Assembly: GCA_010027395.1 (NCBI GenBank) | Contig: RGVD01000021.1 | Coordinates: forward strand, 1-20,390 | Length of the DNA stretch: 20,390 nucleotides | DNA from: Bacteroidota bacterium | GTDB lineage: Bacteria > Bacteroidota > Bacteroidia > UKL13-3 | Direction of reading: 5' to 3' | In this document: piece by piece, positions 7,426 to 15,017 of the stretch | Layout: the number at the start of each line of letters is the position of its first letter | Position numbering within the stretch: the first letter of the stretch is position 1 | Position numbers and translations under genes: made by a program | The notes under the pieces: model-generated | Databases searched by the model: none | The model's input: the letters and a program-made list of their open reading frames with translations, nothing else | Told to the model about the DNA's origin: nothing

Positions 7426-8118
7426 ATGTTCGAAAATCAAAAAAATAATAATCAAGCATTATTAAAAGTGAAAACTGTATATTTTATAAGCGGCTTAGGT
7501 GCGGATGAGCGGGTATTTGCTAAGCTTCAATTGCAAAGGGTTAAGCAAGTATTTATAAAATGGATTCCGCCTAATGAAAAAGAACCATTAAAAGCATATT
7601 GTAATCGATTGTTGCAGCAAATTGATCAAAGTAAACCCGTTTACTTGATTGGTGTTTCTTTTGGTGGCATTGTGGCCCAAGAAATTTCTAAGTTAATAAA
7701 AGTTCAGAAGGTAATCATCATTTCAAGTGTCAAATCTCCTTCGGAATACAGTTGGTCTATCAAACTGGCAAGAAGACTAAAACTAAATAGGATAGTTCCT
7801 AGTAACATTTTAAAACATCTCAATCATTTGAGTTCAGATTATTATTTTAGCATAAAAACAAAATCTGAATCAGACTTATTGAGAAAAATTATTGAAGATA
7901 CAGATATACTTTTTATGGTTTGGGCTATTGAGCAAATTCTTACTTGGGAAAATGAGTCACAGCATTCATCTTTATTGCATTTACATGGAGACGATGACCG
8001 AATTTTTCCATTAAAATATATCAAGGATGCAACATTGATTAAGGGAGGCGGACACTTTATGTTATATAATAGAGCAAGTGAAATTACTGCTTTGATAAAT
8101 TTGGCTATTGGATACTGA
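7426..8118 (+). CDS. Alpha/beta hydrolase
   Basis: 230 residues from ATG 7426; a GTG at 7405 would add only a poor seven-residue extension. It has the alpha/beta hydrolase layout: YFISGLGADERVF at 19-31 (oxyanion loop region), the nucleophile elbow GVSFGG at 76-81 with Ser78, HGDDDRIFP at 187-195 with the likely catalytic Asp191, and GGGHFMLY at 207-214 with His210. There is no signal peptide, so it acts in the cytoplasm. Esterase, lipase-like or thioesterase activity is possible; the substrate cannot be inferred. It is transcribed alone, divergent from the glycosyltransferase operon and convergent with accC. No clear promoter or terminator of its own is visible. Confidence 0.82.
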   Translation: MFENQKNNNQALLKVKTVYFISGLGADERVFAKLQLQRVKQVFIKWIPPNEKEPLKAYCNRLLQQIDQSKPVYLIGVSFGGIVAQEISKLIKVQKVIIISSVKSPSEYSWSIKLARRLKLNRIVPSNILKHLNHLSSDYYFSIKTKSESDLLRKIIEDTDILFMVWAIEQILTWENESQHSSLLHLHGDDDRIFPLKYIKDATLIKGGGHFMLYNRASEITALINLAIGY

Positions 8119-8224
8119 ATGAGAAAAAATGCCGTAAAAGATTATGATTATGCATCATCAAGTTATTTCTTTCGTTTGAATCAAAATAATTTAATAACTA
8201 TCCAAAAATTTATTCAATTGTATT

Positions 8225-9520
8225 TTAAAAAGGAAATAAAAAAAGCTGCCTTTTGTGGAGACAGCTTGTGGTTTTTAAACCCGGCCCTTCAATAATAAAC
8301 TCACCTAATGCTCTTTCCATTTTAATAATGGCTTCTTCACGTGTTTGCGCACTTACAATCATCTTAGCAATCATACTATCATAGTTTGATGGGATGGTAT
8401 AACCTGCATAGATATGAGTATCTACACGAACACCCGGTCCACCTGGCTTATGCAGATAATCTATTCTACCTGGAGTTGGTCTGAAATTATTATAAGGATC
8501 TTCAGCATTAATACGCACCTCGATAGAGTGTTTGGTTGGATAATAATCCTTACCACTAATAGGCACGCCTGATGCTATAAGAATTTGTTCTTTAACAAGG
8601 TCATAGTTTATTACCTCTTCGGTTACTGGATGCTCTACCTGAATACGGGTGTTCATTTCCATAAAATAGAAGTTACGGTCTTTGTCAACCAAAAATTCAA
8701 TGGTTCCCAGACCTTCGTATCCAATGGCCATTGCACCTTTTTTGGCTGCCTCACCCATTTTCTCGCGCAACTCAGGAGTTACAAATGGAGATGGAGCTTC
8801 TTCAACCAATTTTTGGTGCCTGCGTTGTATAGAACAATCTCTTTCGCTAAGGTGACAAACTTTTCCGTATTGGTCGCCTGCTAACTGTATTTCGATATGA
8901 CGTGGCTCTTGTACATATTTTTCCATATAGATACCATCGTTACCAAAGGCAGCTTTTGATTCTTGCTTGGCGCTGTCCCATTGTTTTTCAAACTCCTCAG
9001 AGTTCCAAATGATACGCATACCACGCCCACCACCACCGGCAGTAGCTTTGATGATAACTGGGTAGCCAATTTCTTCAGCTAGTTTTATACCATCTTGGAA
9101 ACTATCTAGTAAGCCGTCAGAACCCGGAATAACAGGAACCCCTGCTTTTTTCATGGTATCTTTTGCATTGGCCTTATCTCCCATTGAATTAATCATCTCA
9201 GGGCTAGCACCAATAAACTTGATACCATGATCACGGCAAACTTGTGAAAATTTAGCATTTTCAGAAAGGAAGCCATAACCTGGGTGAATAGCATCCGCGT
9301 TGGTTATTTCGGCTGCTGCTATAATGCTTGGAATATTTAAATAGGATTGAGCTGAAGGAGGGGGACCAATACAAACCGCTTCATCTGCAAACCTCACATG
9401 CAAACTATCTTTGTCTGCAGTAGAGTATACAGCAACGGTTTTGATACCCATTTCGCGAGCAGTACGAATAATACGTAAAGCAATCTCGCCCCTATTAGCA
9501 ATTAGTATTTTTTTAAACAT
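8225..9520 (-). CDS. accC: Acetyl-CoA carboxylase biotin carboxylase subunit, abnormal C-terminus
   Basis: ATP-dependent carboxylation of biotin on AccB, the first half-reaction of malonyl-CoA synthesis. Features seen: IANRGEIALRI at 7-17, HPGYGFLSEN at 79-88, the ATP-grasp glycine loop KATAGGGGRGM at 158-168, QRRHQKLVEEAP at 232-243, and EMNTRIQVEHPVTE at 288-301. The sequence is a normal AccC up to about residue 412 (EFIIEG). From there the usual end of about 36 residues is absent and 19 unusual residues follow (PGLKTTSC, then LHKRQLFLFPF). Those codons coincide with an intrinsic terminator, and the stop lies beyond its T-run. The protein is therefore 431 residues instead of about 447-450, either from a deletion or from an assembly error. 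The start is ATG 9520, 56 bases after accB. Confidence 0.88.
   Translation of the reverse strand: MFKKILIANRGEIALRIIRTAREMGIKTVAVYSTADKDSLHVRFADEAVCIGPPPSAQSYLNIPSIIAAAEITNADAIHPGYGFLSENAKFSQVCRDHGIKFIGASPEMINSMGDKANAKDTMKKAGVPVIPGSDGLLDSFQDGIKLAEEIGYPVIIKATAGGGGRGMRIIWNSEEFEKQWDSAKQESKAAFGNDGIYMEKYVQEPRHIEIQLAGDQYGKVCHLSERDCSIQRRHQKLVEEAPSPFVTPELREKMGEAAKKGAMAIGYEGLGTIEFLVDKDRNFYFMEMNTRIQVEHPVTEEVINYDLVKEQILIASGVPISGKDYYPTKHSIEVRINAEDPYNNFRPTPGRIDYLHKPGGPGVRVDTHIYAGYTIPSNYDSMIAKMIVSAQTREEAIIKMERALGEFIIEGPGLKTTSCLHKRQLFLFPF
8236..8267 (-). terminator. Rho-independent terminator inside the 3' end of accC
   Basis: On the minus strand AAGCTGTC and GGCAGCTT form an 8-bp stem with one G-T wobble around a 9-base loop, followed by a T-run. 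On the plus strand the wobble becomes an A-C mismatch, which favours the minus-strand reading. The T-run lies about 10 bases before the TAA that ends the accC frame. Confidence 0.75.
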
Positions 9521-9543
9521 GTTATATGATTTGGAAAATAAAA

Positions 9544-9570
9544 AATTGGAAAATTACCTAATTTTCAATT
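9544..9570. repeat. AT-rich inverted repeat between accB and accC
   Basis: AATTGGAAAATTA and TAATTTTCAATT pair over 12 bp with one bulged G around a CC centre. It fills much of the 56-base accB-accC spacer and lies 24 bases before the accC ATG. TTGGAAAAT also occurs twice here (9531-9539 and 9546-9554). It could be a stabilising or processing hairpin; it lacks a GC stem and T-run for termination. Confidence 0.4.
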
Positions 9571-9576
9571 TACTAA

Positions 9577-10047
9577 TTAAATAGGCTCAACCAAGAACAA
9601 TGGCTGATCATATTCAACTGGAGATGAGTTTTCAACCAATATTTTAACGATACGACCTGCTACTTCAGATTCGATTTCGTTGAACAATTTCATGGCCTCC
9701 ACAATACATAATACTTGTCCTACTTTTATTTCGTCACCCACATTTACAAATGCTGGTTTATCAGGAGAAGGCGTTTTGTAATAAGTACCAATCATTGGCG
9801 ATTTAATTGTAATTAAATTGCTTGCAGCTGGTGTATGAACAGGTGCTGCTGGTGCAGCAGGTGCTGAAGCAACAGGAGCAGCAGGCACATAAGCCTGAAC
9901 TGTCGGAGCAGCCGCTTGTTGAATAATGGTGGTTTTTTCTTCTACCTTTTTGATAGAAACTTTAAAATCACCGCGTTCTACTTCTACTTCTGATACATCA
10001 GATTCAGATACTAATTTAATTAGCTCTTTTATTTCTTTTAATTCCAT
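9577..10047 (-). CDS. accB: Biotin carboxyl carrier protein of acetyl-CoA carboxylase
   Basis: Carrier subunit that presents biotin first to AccC and then to the carboxyltransferase. The N-terminal helical segment (MELKEIKELIKLVSES) is followed by a Pro/Ala-rich flexible linker at about 45-75, typical of AccB. The C-terminal biotinyl domain has SPMIGTYYKTPSPD at 83-96 and the biotinylation motif EAMKLFNEI at 117-125, so Lys120 is the modified residue. The length of 156 residues is normal. It lies between fabH and accC in the same direction, with a possible promoter of its own in the 109-base gap after fabH. Confidence 0.95.
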   Translation of the reverse strand: MELKEIKELIKLVSESDVSEVEVERGDFKVSIKKVEEKTTIIQQAAAPTVQAYVPAAPVASAPAAPAAPVHTPAASNLITIKSPMIGTYYKTPSPDKPAFVNVGDEIKVGQVLCIVEAMKLFNEIESEVAGRIVKILVENSSPVEYDQPLFLVEPI

Positions 10048-10074
10048 GTTTTTCTTTCGGTTTTAAACGACTTG

Positions 10075-10104
10075 TAAATGTATTTTTTTAAGATTAAATT
10101 TCAA
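10075..10104 (-). promoter_or_regulatory. Candidate promoter for accB-accC
   Basis: On the minus strand TTG (10102-10104) and TACATTTA (10075-10082) are separated by exactly 19 bases. This matches the Bacteroidota -33/-7 arrangement with one mismatch in the last base of the -7 box. It lies 27 bases before the accB ATG. Confidence 0.4.
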
Positions 10105-10156
10105 TATTATTTATATTTTTTGGCTTATTCTATTGTAAATCAGTAGAAATAAATGC

Positions 10157-11155
10157 TTATGAATTATATGCCCATTTGATATAAATTGCCCCCCAAGTAA
10201 AACCACCGCCAAAGGCTGCCAAGACTAGATTATCGCCCTTTTTAAGTTTCTTTTCCCACTCCCATAAAAGAAGAGGCAAGGTACCATTGGTCGTATTGCC
10301 AAAATGATCAATGTTTATCATCACTTTATCTTTGCCCAAACCCATTCTTTCTGCTGTGGCATCAATTATTCTAAGATTGGCTTGATGAGGAACCAACCAA
10401 GCAATATCATCAGCAGTTAAATTGTTACGCTCCATAATCTGTGCCGATACATCAGCCATGCCTGTTACAGCAAATTTAAATACAGTTTTGCCATCTTGAT
10501 AAACAAAATGTTCACGTGCGTCAATGGTTTCATGTGTAGGTGGATACTGAGATCCTCCTGCTTTTTGGTATAAGTAATTACGGCCACTCCCATCAATCTT
10601 CAATACAGAATCAATGATACCAATGTTATCATCTTCAGTGGGTTCTAACAACACACATCCCAATCCATCACCAAAAATAATACATGTGTTTCTGTCTGTA
10701 TAATCAATTATGGATGACATTTTATCACCACCAATTAGAAGTACATTTTTGTATCTTCCACTTTCAATAAAGCGGGTAGCTGTCTCTAAGCCAAATAAAA
10801 ATCCCGAACACGCAGCGGATAAATCATAACCAAATGCGTTTTTTGCACCAATTTTATCAGCCAATATACACGCAGATGATGGGAAAATTTTATCTCCAGT
10901 AATCGTACAAAATATGATTAAATCAAGATCGTTGGCAGTAATTCCTCTTTTTCTTAATAGTTCACTAACGGCTTCAACAGCCATATCAGATGTTGCCAAT
11001 CCTTCACCTTTCAAAATTCTGCGTTCTTTAATACCCGTTCGAGAGAGAATCCACTCGTCATTGGTATCCACCATTTTTTCAAGGTCCAAATTACTTAGCA
11101 CATCGGGCGGAACATATCCGCCAACTGCTGTAATAGCTGCTGATATTTTAGTCAT
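10157..11155 (-). CDS. fabH: Beta-ketoacyl-ACP synthase III
   Basis: Condenses acetyl-CoA (or a branched acyl-CoA) with malonyl-ACP to start fatty acid synthesis. The start is placed at ATG 11155, giving 332 residues that begin MTKISAAITAVGGYVP; the frame extends 24 codons further upstream, but those codons run into a terminator and do not match the family. The catalytic triad is visible: Cys116 in SAACSGFLFG, His257 in VPHQANLRI and Asn287 in HFGNTTNGT. DEWILSRTGIKERR near 33-46 and the terminal AFGGGFTWG motif are also typical. It lies downstream of plsX but behind a terminator, so it may have its own promoter. The primer preference cannot be read from the sequence. Confidence 0.94.
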   Translation of the reverse strand: MTKISAAITAVGGYVPPDVLSNLDLEKMVDTNDEWILSRTGIKERRILKGEGLATSDMAVEAVSELLRKRGITANDLDLIIFCTITGDKIFPSSACILADKIGAKNAFGYDLSAACSGFLFGLETATRFIESGRYKNVLLIGGDKMSSIIDYTDRNTCIIFGDGLGCVLLEPTEDDNIGIIDSVLKIDGSGRNYLYQKAGGSQYPPTHETIDAREHFVYQDGKTVFKFAVTGMADVSAQIMERNNLTADDIAWLVPHQANLRIIDATAERMGLGKDKVMINIDHFGNTTNGTLPLLLWEWEKKLKKGDNLVLAAFGGGFTWGAIYIKWAYNS

Positions 11156-11177
11156 TTTAAATAATATTATGCTTGTG

Positions 11178-11206
11178 CAAAAATCTCTACCCAAGCCAAT
11201 GTTCAA
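11178..11206 (-). promoter_or_regulatory. Possible promoter for fabH
   Basis: On the minus strand TTG (11204-11206) and GATTTTTG (11178-11185) are 18 bases apart. The -7 box differs from TAnnTTTG at its first base. The site lies between the plsX terminator and the fabH ATG, 22 bases before the start, which is where a promoter would be expected. Confidence 0.3.
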
Positions 11207-11212
11207 TGATGT

Positions 11213-11242
11213 AAAAAAATAAAACACCCCATAGAGGGGCGT
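11213..11242 (-). terminator. Rho-independent terminator between plsX and fabH
   Basis: On the minus strand ACGCCCC and GGGGTGT form a 7-bp stem with one G-T wobble around a 5-base loop, followed by TTTATTTTTTT. The pairing is better on the minus than on the plus strand. It sits 26 bases after the plsX stop and splits the fatty acid gene cluster into two units. Confidence 0.7.
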
Positions 11243-11267
11243 TCGATCAAATTAATATTTTTTGAAA

Positions 11268-12224
11268 TTATTGCACAGGCACTAATTTACTGAATGAATC
11301 TCTAACAACTGAAATTAGATCAGAATTAATCACATCTCTGGCAGAAAGTATCATGTTTTTGAATGCTTTAGCATTAGAAATTCCATGTCCGATAATAACT
11401 GGGGCATTAACACCCAAAATTGGGGTGCCACCAAAATTTTCGTAATTGAATCTTTCCATAAACTCATCTTGGATACCGCGTTTTTTCATGATGTAGTAGA
11501 ATGACTCAAAAGTTTTAAGAACAATATTTCCTGTAAACCCTTCGCATACAATTACATCACACTTATCACTCATAAAGTCTCTACCTTCCACATTTCCGAT
11601 AAAATGAAAATCTTCAGATTCTTCCATCAATTGATGAGCAGAAACGGTAACCAAATTACCTTTCTCTTTCTCTTCACCTATACTCAATAGACCGACTTTT
11701 GGATCGCTGTAACCGTAAACATGTTTCATCATCAAACTACCTAAAACAGCAAATTGATACAACACATCAGGCTTACAATCGGCATTAGCGCCTACATCTA
11801 AAACAAGTGCAAACTTACCATTTAGTTTGGGAACCATGGCGGTGATGGTAGGTCTAATAACCCCTTCAATAGGCTTGATTGAAAACATTGAACCTACAAG
11901 CATAGCGCCTGTATTTCCAGCACTAACAAAGCCATCAATTTGTTTTTTTGACAACATGCCAAATCCCACTGCAATGCTTGAATTTTTCTTTTGAGAAATG
12001 GCTTTAGTTGGGTGTTCACCCATTCCAATCACCTCAGTAGTGTGAACAATTTCAAATCGATCATCACTAATCCCATTAGATTTGAGCATGTTGGAAGCTT
12101 GCTCACTATCACCAATCAATACGATTTTGTCATTTGGCCCAATTTCTTGTAAAGCCAAAATGGCGCCTGCTATGGCTTCTTTGGGAGCAAAGTCGCCACC
12201 CATAATATCAAAACCTATTCTCAT
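11268..12224 (-). CDS. plsX: Phosphate acyltransferase PlsX
   Basis: Converts acyl-ACP and phosphate to acyl-phosphate, the acyl donor used by PlsY in phospholipid synthesis; a peripheral membrane enzyme in the family. The sequence opens with the classic MRIGFDIMGGDFAPKEAI, and has HTTEVIGMGEHPTKAI near 61-76, FVSAGNTGAMLVGS near 99-112, LDVGANADCKP near 142-152 and CEGFTGNIVLKTFE near 226-239. At 318 residues it has the expected length. It follows rpmF by 38 bases. The yceD-rpmF-plsX order is widely conserved and ties ribosomal protein L32 to lipid synthesis. Confidence 0.95.
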   Translation of the reverse strand: MRIGFDIMGGDFAPKEAIAGAILALQEIGPNDKIVLIGDSEQASNMLKSNGISDDRFEIVHTTEVIGMGEHPTKAISQKKNSSIAVGFGMLSKKQIDGFVSAGNTGAMLVGSMFSIKPIEGVIRPTITAMVPKLNGKFALVLDVGANADCKPDVLYQFAVLGSLMMKHVYGYSDPKVGLLSIGEEKEKGNLVTVSAHQLMEESEDFHFIGNVEGRDFMSDKCDVIVCEGFTGNIVLKTFESFYYIMKKRGIQDEFMERFNYENFGGTPILGVNAPVIIGHGISNAKAFKNMILSARDVINSDLISVVRDSFSKLVPVQ

Positions 12225-12263
12225 ACTAAATATAGTTGAAAGAAGAACTTGTTAAGTTCTGTG

Positions 12264-12449
12264 TTATATATCTTTTTTCATATCAGGGAAAACTTGTTTT
12301 CCGCGATAAAAACCATCAGCTGTAACACGGTGACGTAAATGAACTTCACCAGAATTTGGATCAACTGATAATGTTGGAACAGCACCTTTGTAGTGTGTAC
12401 GTCTTTTGTCTCTGCGCGATTTCGAAATTTTTCGTTTTGGATTTGGCAT
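12264..12449 (-). CDS. rpmF: 50S ribosomal protein L32
   Basis: A 61-residue basic protein of the large ribosomal subunit. MPNPKRKISKSRRDKRRTH at the start is the L32 signature, and the following SVDPNSGEVHLRHRVTADGFY is also conserved. The four-cysteine zinc knuckle seen in some L32 proteins is absent, as is common for zinc-independent forms. It is 21 bases downstream of yceD and 39 bases upstream of plsX in the usual order. Confidence 0.97.
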   Translation of the reverse strand: MPNPKRKISKSRRDKRRTHYKGAVPTLSVDPNSGEVHLRHRVTADGFYRGKQVFPDMKKDI

Positions 12450-12470
12450 AGTAGTACTTCTTTTATTGTA

Positions 12471-13013
12471 TTAGTTATTATTAAATATATTCTTTAATTT
12501 ATCCCAACGAGGGTCGGTATCTTTTTCACCATTCTCCTCATCGGTTTCATCAACATGTGTTATTAAACCTATTTTGCCTAAAACATCTTTGTTACAAGGC
12601 TTTGGCTCAGGCACTTCATCACAACCCTTTTTAGTTGGAATGGCCACTACAAAACTTTCATACAAATACTGTTTCAAATCGTATTCATGCTCCCCACGGT
12701 TCAGATATATAATCTCATCATCTGCAAGGTTTTCCGAATCACTAAATTTAATAACAAGCTTAAATTCATGGCTGATGGGCATATCCACTGCGGCTAAACA
12801 AGTATCGCAAACCACATTGGCTGAGCCACTCAAAATAAAATCAAGATCTAACATGTTTTCGGTCTTGAAAAGATTTAGCTTTATATCAACATCTGCCTGT
12901 TTTACAGGCGAATACTCATAATCAGACAAAAACTTTTCATCAACCTTAAACTCAAATTGGTTTGCACCCGCTCTAAGCTTTGGAAACTCAATCATGTATT
13001 CTTTCGACCTCAA
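12471..13013 (-). CDS. DUF177 (YceD-like) protein
   Basis: Small acidic protein of the YceD/DUF177 family, encoded just before rpmF in most bacteria; in E. coli and plants the family is linked to 23S rRNA accumulation, but the mechanism is not settled. Visible features are an N-terminal strand set (IEFPKLRAGANQFEFKVD), the paired cysteines CDTCLA near 89-94 that are typical of the family, and an acidic C-terminus. Two starts are possible: TTG at 13013 (180 residues) and ATG at 12995 (174 residues). Relatives usually have several residues before the IPF-like strand, which favours the TTG, but the evidence is not decisive. It is the first gene of the rpmF operon, with a TATTTTCG box 22 bases upstream of the TTG. 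Confidence 0.85.
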   Translation of the reverse strand: MRSKEYMIEFPKLRAGANQFEFKVDEKFLSDYEYSPVKQADVDIKLNLFKTENMLDLDFILSGSANVVCDTCLAAVDMPISHEFKLVIKFSDSENLADDEIIYLNRGEHEYDLKQYLYESFVVAIPTKKGCDEVPEPKPCNKDVLGKIGLITHVDETDEENGEKDTDPRWDKLKNIFNNN

Positions 13014-13035
13014 GGCTTTTTTAAATTTAAGCCTG

Positions 13036-13043
13036 CGAAAATA
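13036..13043 (-). promoter_or_regulatory. Candidate -7 box (TATTTTCG) for the yceD-rpmF-plsX operon
   Basis: The minus-strand octamer TATTTTCG, followed by C, is identical to the one before the glycosyltransferase operon at 7311-7318. It lies 22 bases before the TTG start and 40 before the ATG. A TTG upstream is 14 bases away, shorter than usual. Confidence 0.35.
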
Positions 13044-13100
13044 AGAATTTATAAATACAATGCTTATTTTTTTTTATATCATCTAAGACAGCATTTTCTT

Positions 13101-13108
13101 TACCTTCG
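13101..13108 (+). promoter_or_regulatory. Candidate -7 box (TACCTTCG) for rlmD
   Basis: TACCTTCG matches TAnnTTTG with one T to C change and lies 20 bases before the rlmD ATG at 13129. No TTG is visible at the expected upstream spacing. Confidence 0.35.
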
Positions 13109-13128
13109 TCCACTTTTATAAAACAGAC

Positions 13129-14550
13129 ATGGGGAAACGCAAAGTAAACAGACAAAATCCAATATTCTTAAACGACATTTCTATTGAGGCTGCAGGTGCT
13201 GAAGGAAAAGCATTGGCAAGGCACGAAGGTAAAGTAATCTTTATGGATTTTGGCGCTCCTGGCGATGTGGTTGACTTAAAAATTCATGAGAAAAAACAGA
13301 GCTATTGCAATGCTACCATTATTGAAATAAAAGAAAAATCAGTTGATAGGGTTGATCCTTTTTGCTCGCATTTTGGATTGTGTGGGGGTTGCAAATGGCA
13401 ACACCTTAGCTATGAGGCCCAACTAAAATTTAAACAACAGCAAGTGCATGATGCTTTTGAGCGTATTGGAAAATTTCCTTTTCCGGAGCTGCAAAGTATA
13501 GTTGGACCTAAAAACATAACCCATTATAGAAACAAACTCGAGTTTTCGTTTACCGACCGAAAATGGCTTGATAGCATGGGTGATAAAGAAAATATGGCTG
13601 CCCACGAGCATGCGGGTGTTGGCTTTCATATTCCTGGCAGGTTTGATAAAATTTTGGATGTTGATACATGCTATCTGATGGATGATTTGCAAAACAAAAT
13701 CAGACACTGTGTGAAGGATTTTGCAGTAGCCAATGGCTTTACATTTTTCAATGCCCGCTCACAAGAGGGTTTTCTGCGCTCAATGTTTGTAAGAAATACA
13801 AGCCTTGGCGAATGGATGGTGATTATTGTTTTTAAAGAAAACAATGCCGATGATATTCAAAAAATGATGCAACATGTGAAGGAATCTTTCCCTCAATTGA
13901 CATCATTGCTTTATATCATTAACGACAAACGCAACGATACCATTTACGATTTGGATGTGCATGTGTTTGCAGGCAGAGAATACATCATAGAAAAACTAGA
14001 AGCTTTAACCTTTCATATCCAACCCAAATCGTTTTTTCAAACCAATATCGAACAAACCCTGACACTTTATAGTCATACCCGCGACTTTGCAGGATTAACG
14101 GGTGAAGAAACGGTGTATGATTTATACACAGGAGTTGGTAGTATTGCCAATTTCGTGGCAAGAAAAGCCAAGTCAGTGATTGGTATTGAATCGGTGGAGG
14201 CTGCCATTGAAGATGCCAAGGTGAATGCGGGTTTGAATAATATTACCAATACCCACTTTTATGCAGGTGATATGAAAGATGTGTTGAATGATGATCTGAT
14301 AGCCAAACATGGCAAGGCAGATGTGATCATAACCGACCCACCTCGTGCAGGCATGCATGAAGATGTGGTGAATAAAATAAAAGAAATGCTTGCCGAAAAG
14401 ATTGTGTATGTAAGTTGCAACCCAAGCACACAAGCCAGGGATATTGCCATGCTTTCAGATATGTATGATGTGGTGAAAGTGCAGCCCGTAGATATGTTTC
14501 CGCATACCCACCATGTTGAAAATATTGCTTTGTTGAGGTTAAAAAATTAA
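13129..14550 (+). CDS. rlmD: 23S rRNA (uracil-C5) methyltransferase of the RlmD/TrmA family
   Basis: SAM-dependent enzyme that makes 5-methyluridine in 23S rRNA (U1939 for RlmD, in E. coli numbering). An N-terminal TRAM RNA-binding domain covers about 12-70. The [4Fe-4S] cysteines are Cys79, Cys85, Cys88 and probably Cys181. The methyltransferase domain has FFQTN at 302-306, YDLYTGVGSIA at 330-340, ITDPPRAGMH at 401-410 and the catalytic Cys430 in VSCNPSTQARD; DMFPHTHHVE at 455-464 carries the conserved C-terminal Glu. The length of 473 residues is normal for the family. RlmC or RlmCD specificity cannot be excluded from sequence alone. It is divergent from yceD and has no obvious terminator. 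Confidence 0.92.
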   Translation: MGKRKVNRQNPIFLNDISIEAAGAEGKALARHEGKVIFMDFGAPGDVVDLKIHEKKQSYCNATIIEIKEKSVDRVDPFCSHFGLCGGCKWQHLSYEAQLKFKQQQVHDAFERIGKFPFPELQSIVGPKNITHYRNKLEFSFTDRKWLDSMGDKENMAAHEHAGVGFHIPGRFDKILDVDTCYLMDDLQNKIRHCVKDFAVANGFTFFNARSQEGFLRSMFVRNTSLGEWMVIIVFKENNADDIQKMMQHVKESFPQLTSLLYIINDKRNDTIYDLDVHVFAGREYIIEKLEALTFHIQPKSFFQTNIEQTLTLYSHTRDFAGLTGEETVYDLYTGVGSIANFVARKAKSVIGIESVEAAIEDAKVNAGLNNITNTHFYAGDMKDVLNDDLIAKHGKADVIITDPPRAGMHEDVVNKIKEMLAEKIVYVSCNPSTQARDIAMLSDMYDVVKVQPVDMFPHTHHVENIALLRLKN

Positions 14551-14565
14551 TTCAGAATAATCGAA

Positions 14566-14599
14566 TTGAGAGATATTCCATTTTAGACCTATATATTTG
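14566..14599 (+). promoter_or_regulatory. Candidate promoter for the 128-residue protein and glycosyltransferase pair
   Basis: TATATTTG (14592-14599) is a perfect match to the Bacteroidota -7 consensus TAnnTTTG. A TTG (14566-14568) lies 23 bases upstream, at the long end of the accepted spacing. The ATG at 14631 follows 31 bases after the -7 box. Confidence 0.5.
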
Positions 14600-14630
14600 C
14601 CTGCAAGCTGCCAAATCAAAAAAATAATTG

Positions 14631-15017
14631 ATGACAAACGAAGAAGTATTAAAAAAACTACTTGATACACTTAATGACGATTTAGATTTTTACAACGATT
14701 TGTTGAAAGAATTGGCTGTTGATATTATGGCTGAGGGGTTTAGCAAGTTCCCAGTGTTTGTAGCTCATCAGCATGAAGTGAAGCTAGGTGAAATGGTTTT
14801 GGACCATAAAGAATATGCTAGGGATTATAGTATTAATGCCACCACTATTGAAGAATTGCTAGAAAAAAAGCTTATTGCGGCCGATAAGGAAAACGATTTC
14901 AAACAGACCTACAAAGACCCACGTAAATTTATGTGTATTCTTTTTGTAAGACCTGATGGGGCCAATTTTATTTTCATGCCATACAAGAAAAACAATAATA
15001 GAAAAGACAAAGAATAA
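14631..15017 (+). CDS. Uncharacterised 128-residue protein upstream of a glycosyltransferase
   Basis: I do not recognise a named family. The protein is acidic to neutral and soluble, with no signal peptide or membrane helix. The N-terminal third is helical (EEVLKKLLDTLNDDLDFYNDLLKELAVDIM). A middle part contains FPVFVAHQHEVKLGEMVLDH, and the C-terminal part has a beta strand pair (KFMCILFVRPDGANFIFMPY) ending in a lysine- and asparagine-rich tail. ATG 14631 is chosen over the TTG at 14628. The downstream glycosyltransferase begins at the base after its stop (TAAATG), so the two are surely co-translated. A perfect -7 box lies upstream. A role linked to the glycosyltransferase is an inference from position only. 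Confidence 0.8.
   Translation: MTNEEVLKKLLDTLNDDLDFYNDLLKELAVDIMAEGFSKFPVFVAHQHEVKLGEMVLDHKEYARDYSINATTIEELLEKKLIAADKENDFKQTYKDPRKFMCILFVRPDGANFIFMPYKKNNNRKDKE

Noticed and set aside
8119..8295. A 58-codon plus-strand ORF starting directly after the hydrolase stop
   Set aside because: It runs through the accC terminator and into accC antisense, has no recognisable motif, and its second half is explained by the opposing gene.
11156..11227. N-terminal extension of FabH by 24 residues
   Set aside because: The extra codons overlap the plsX terminator and do not fit the family; MTKISAAITAVGGYVP is the usual beginning.
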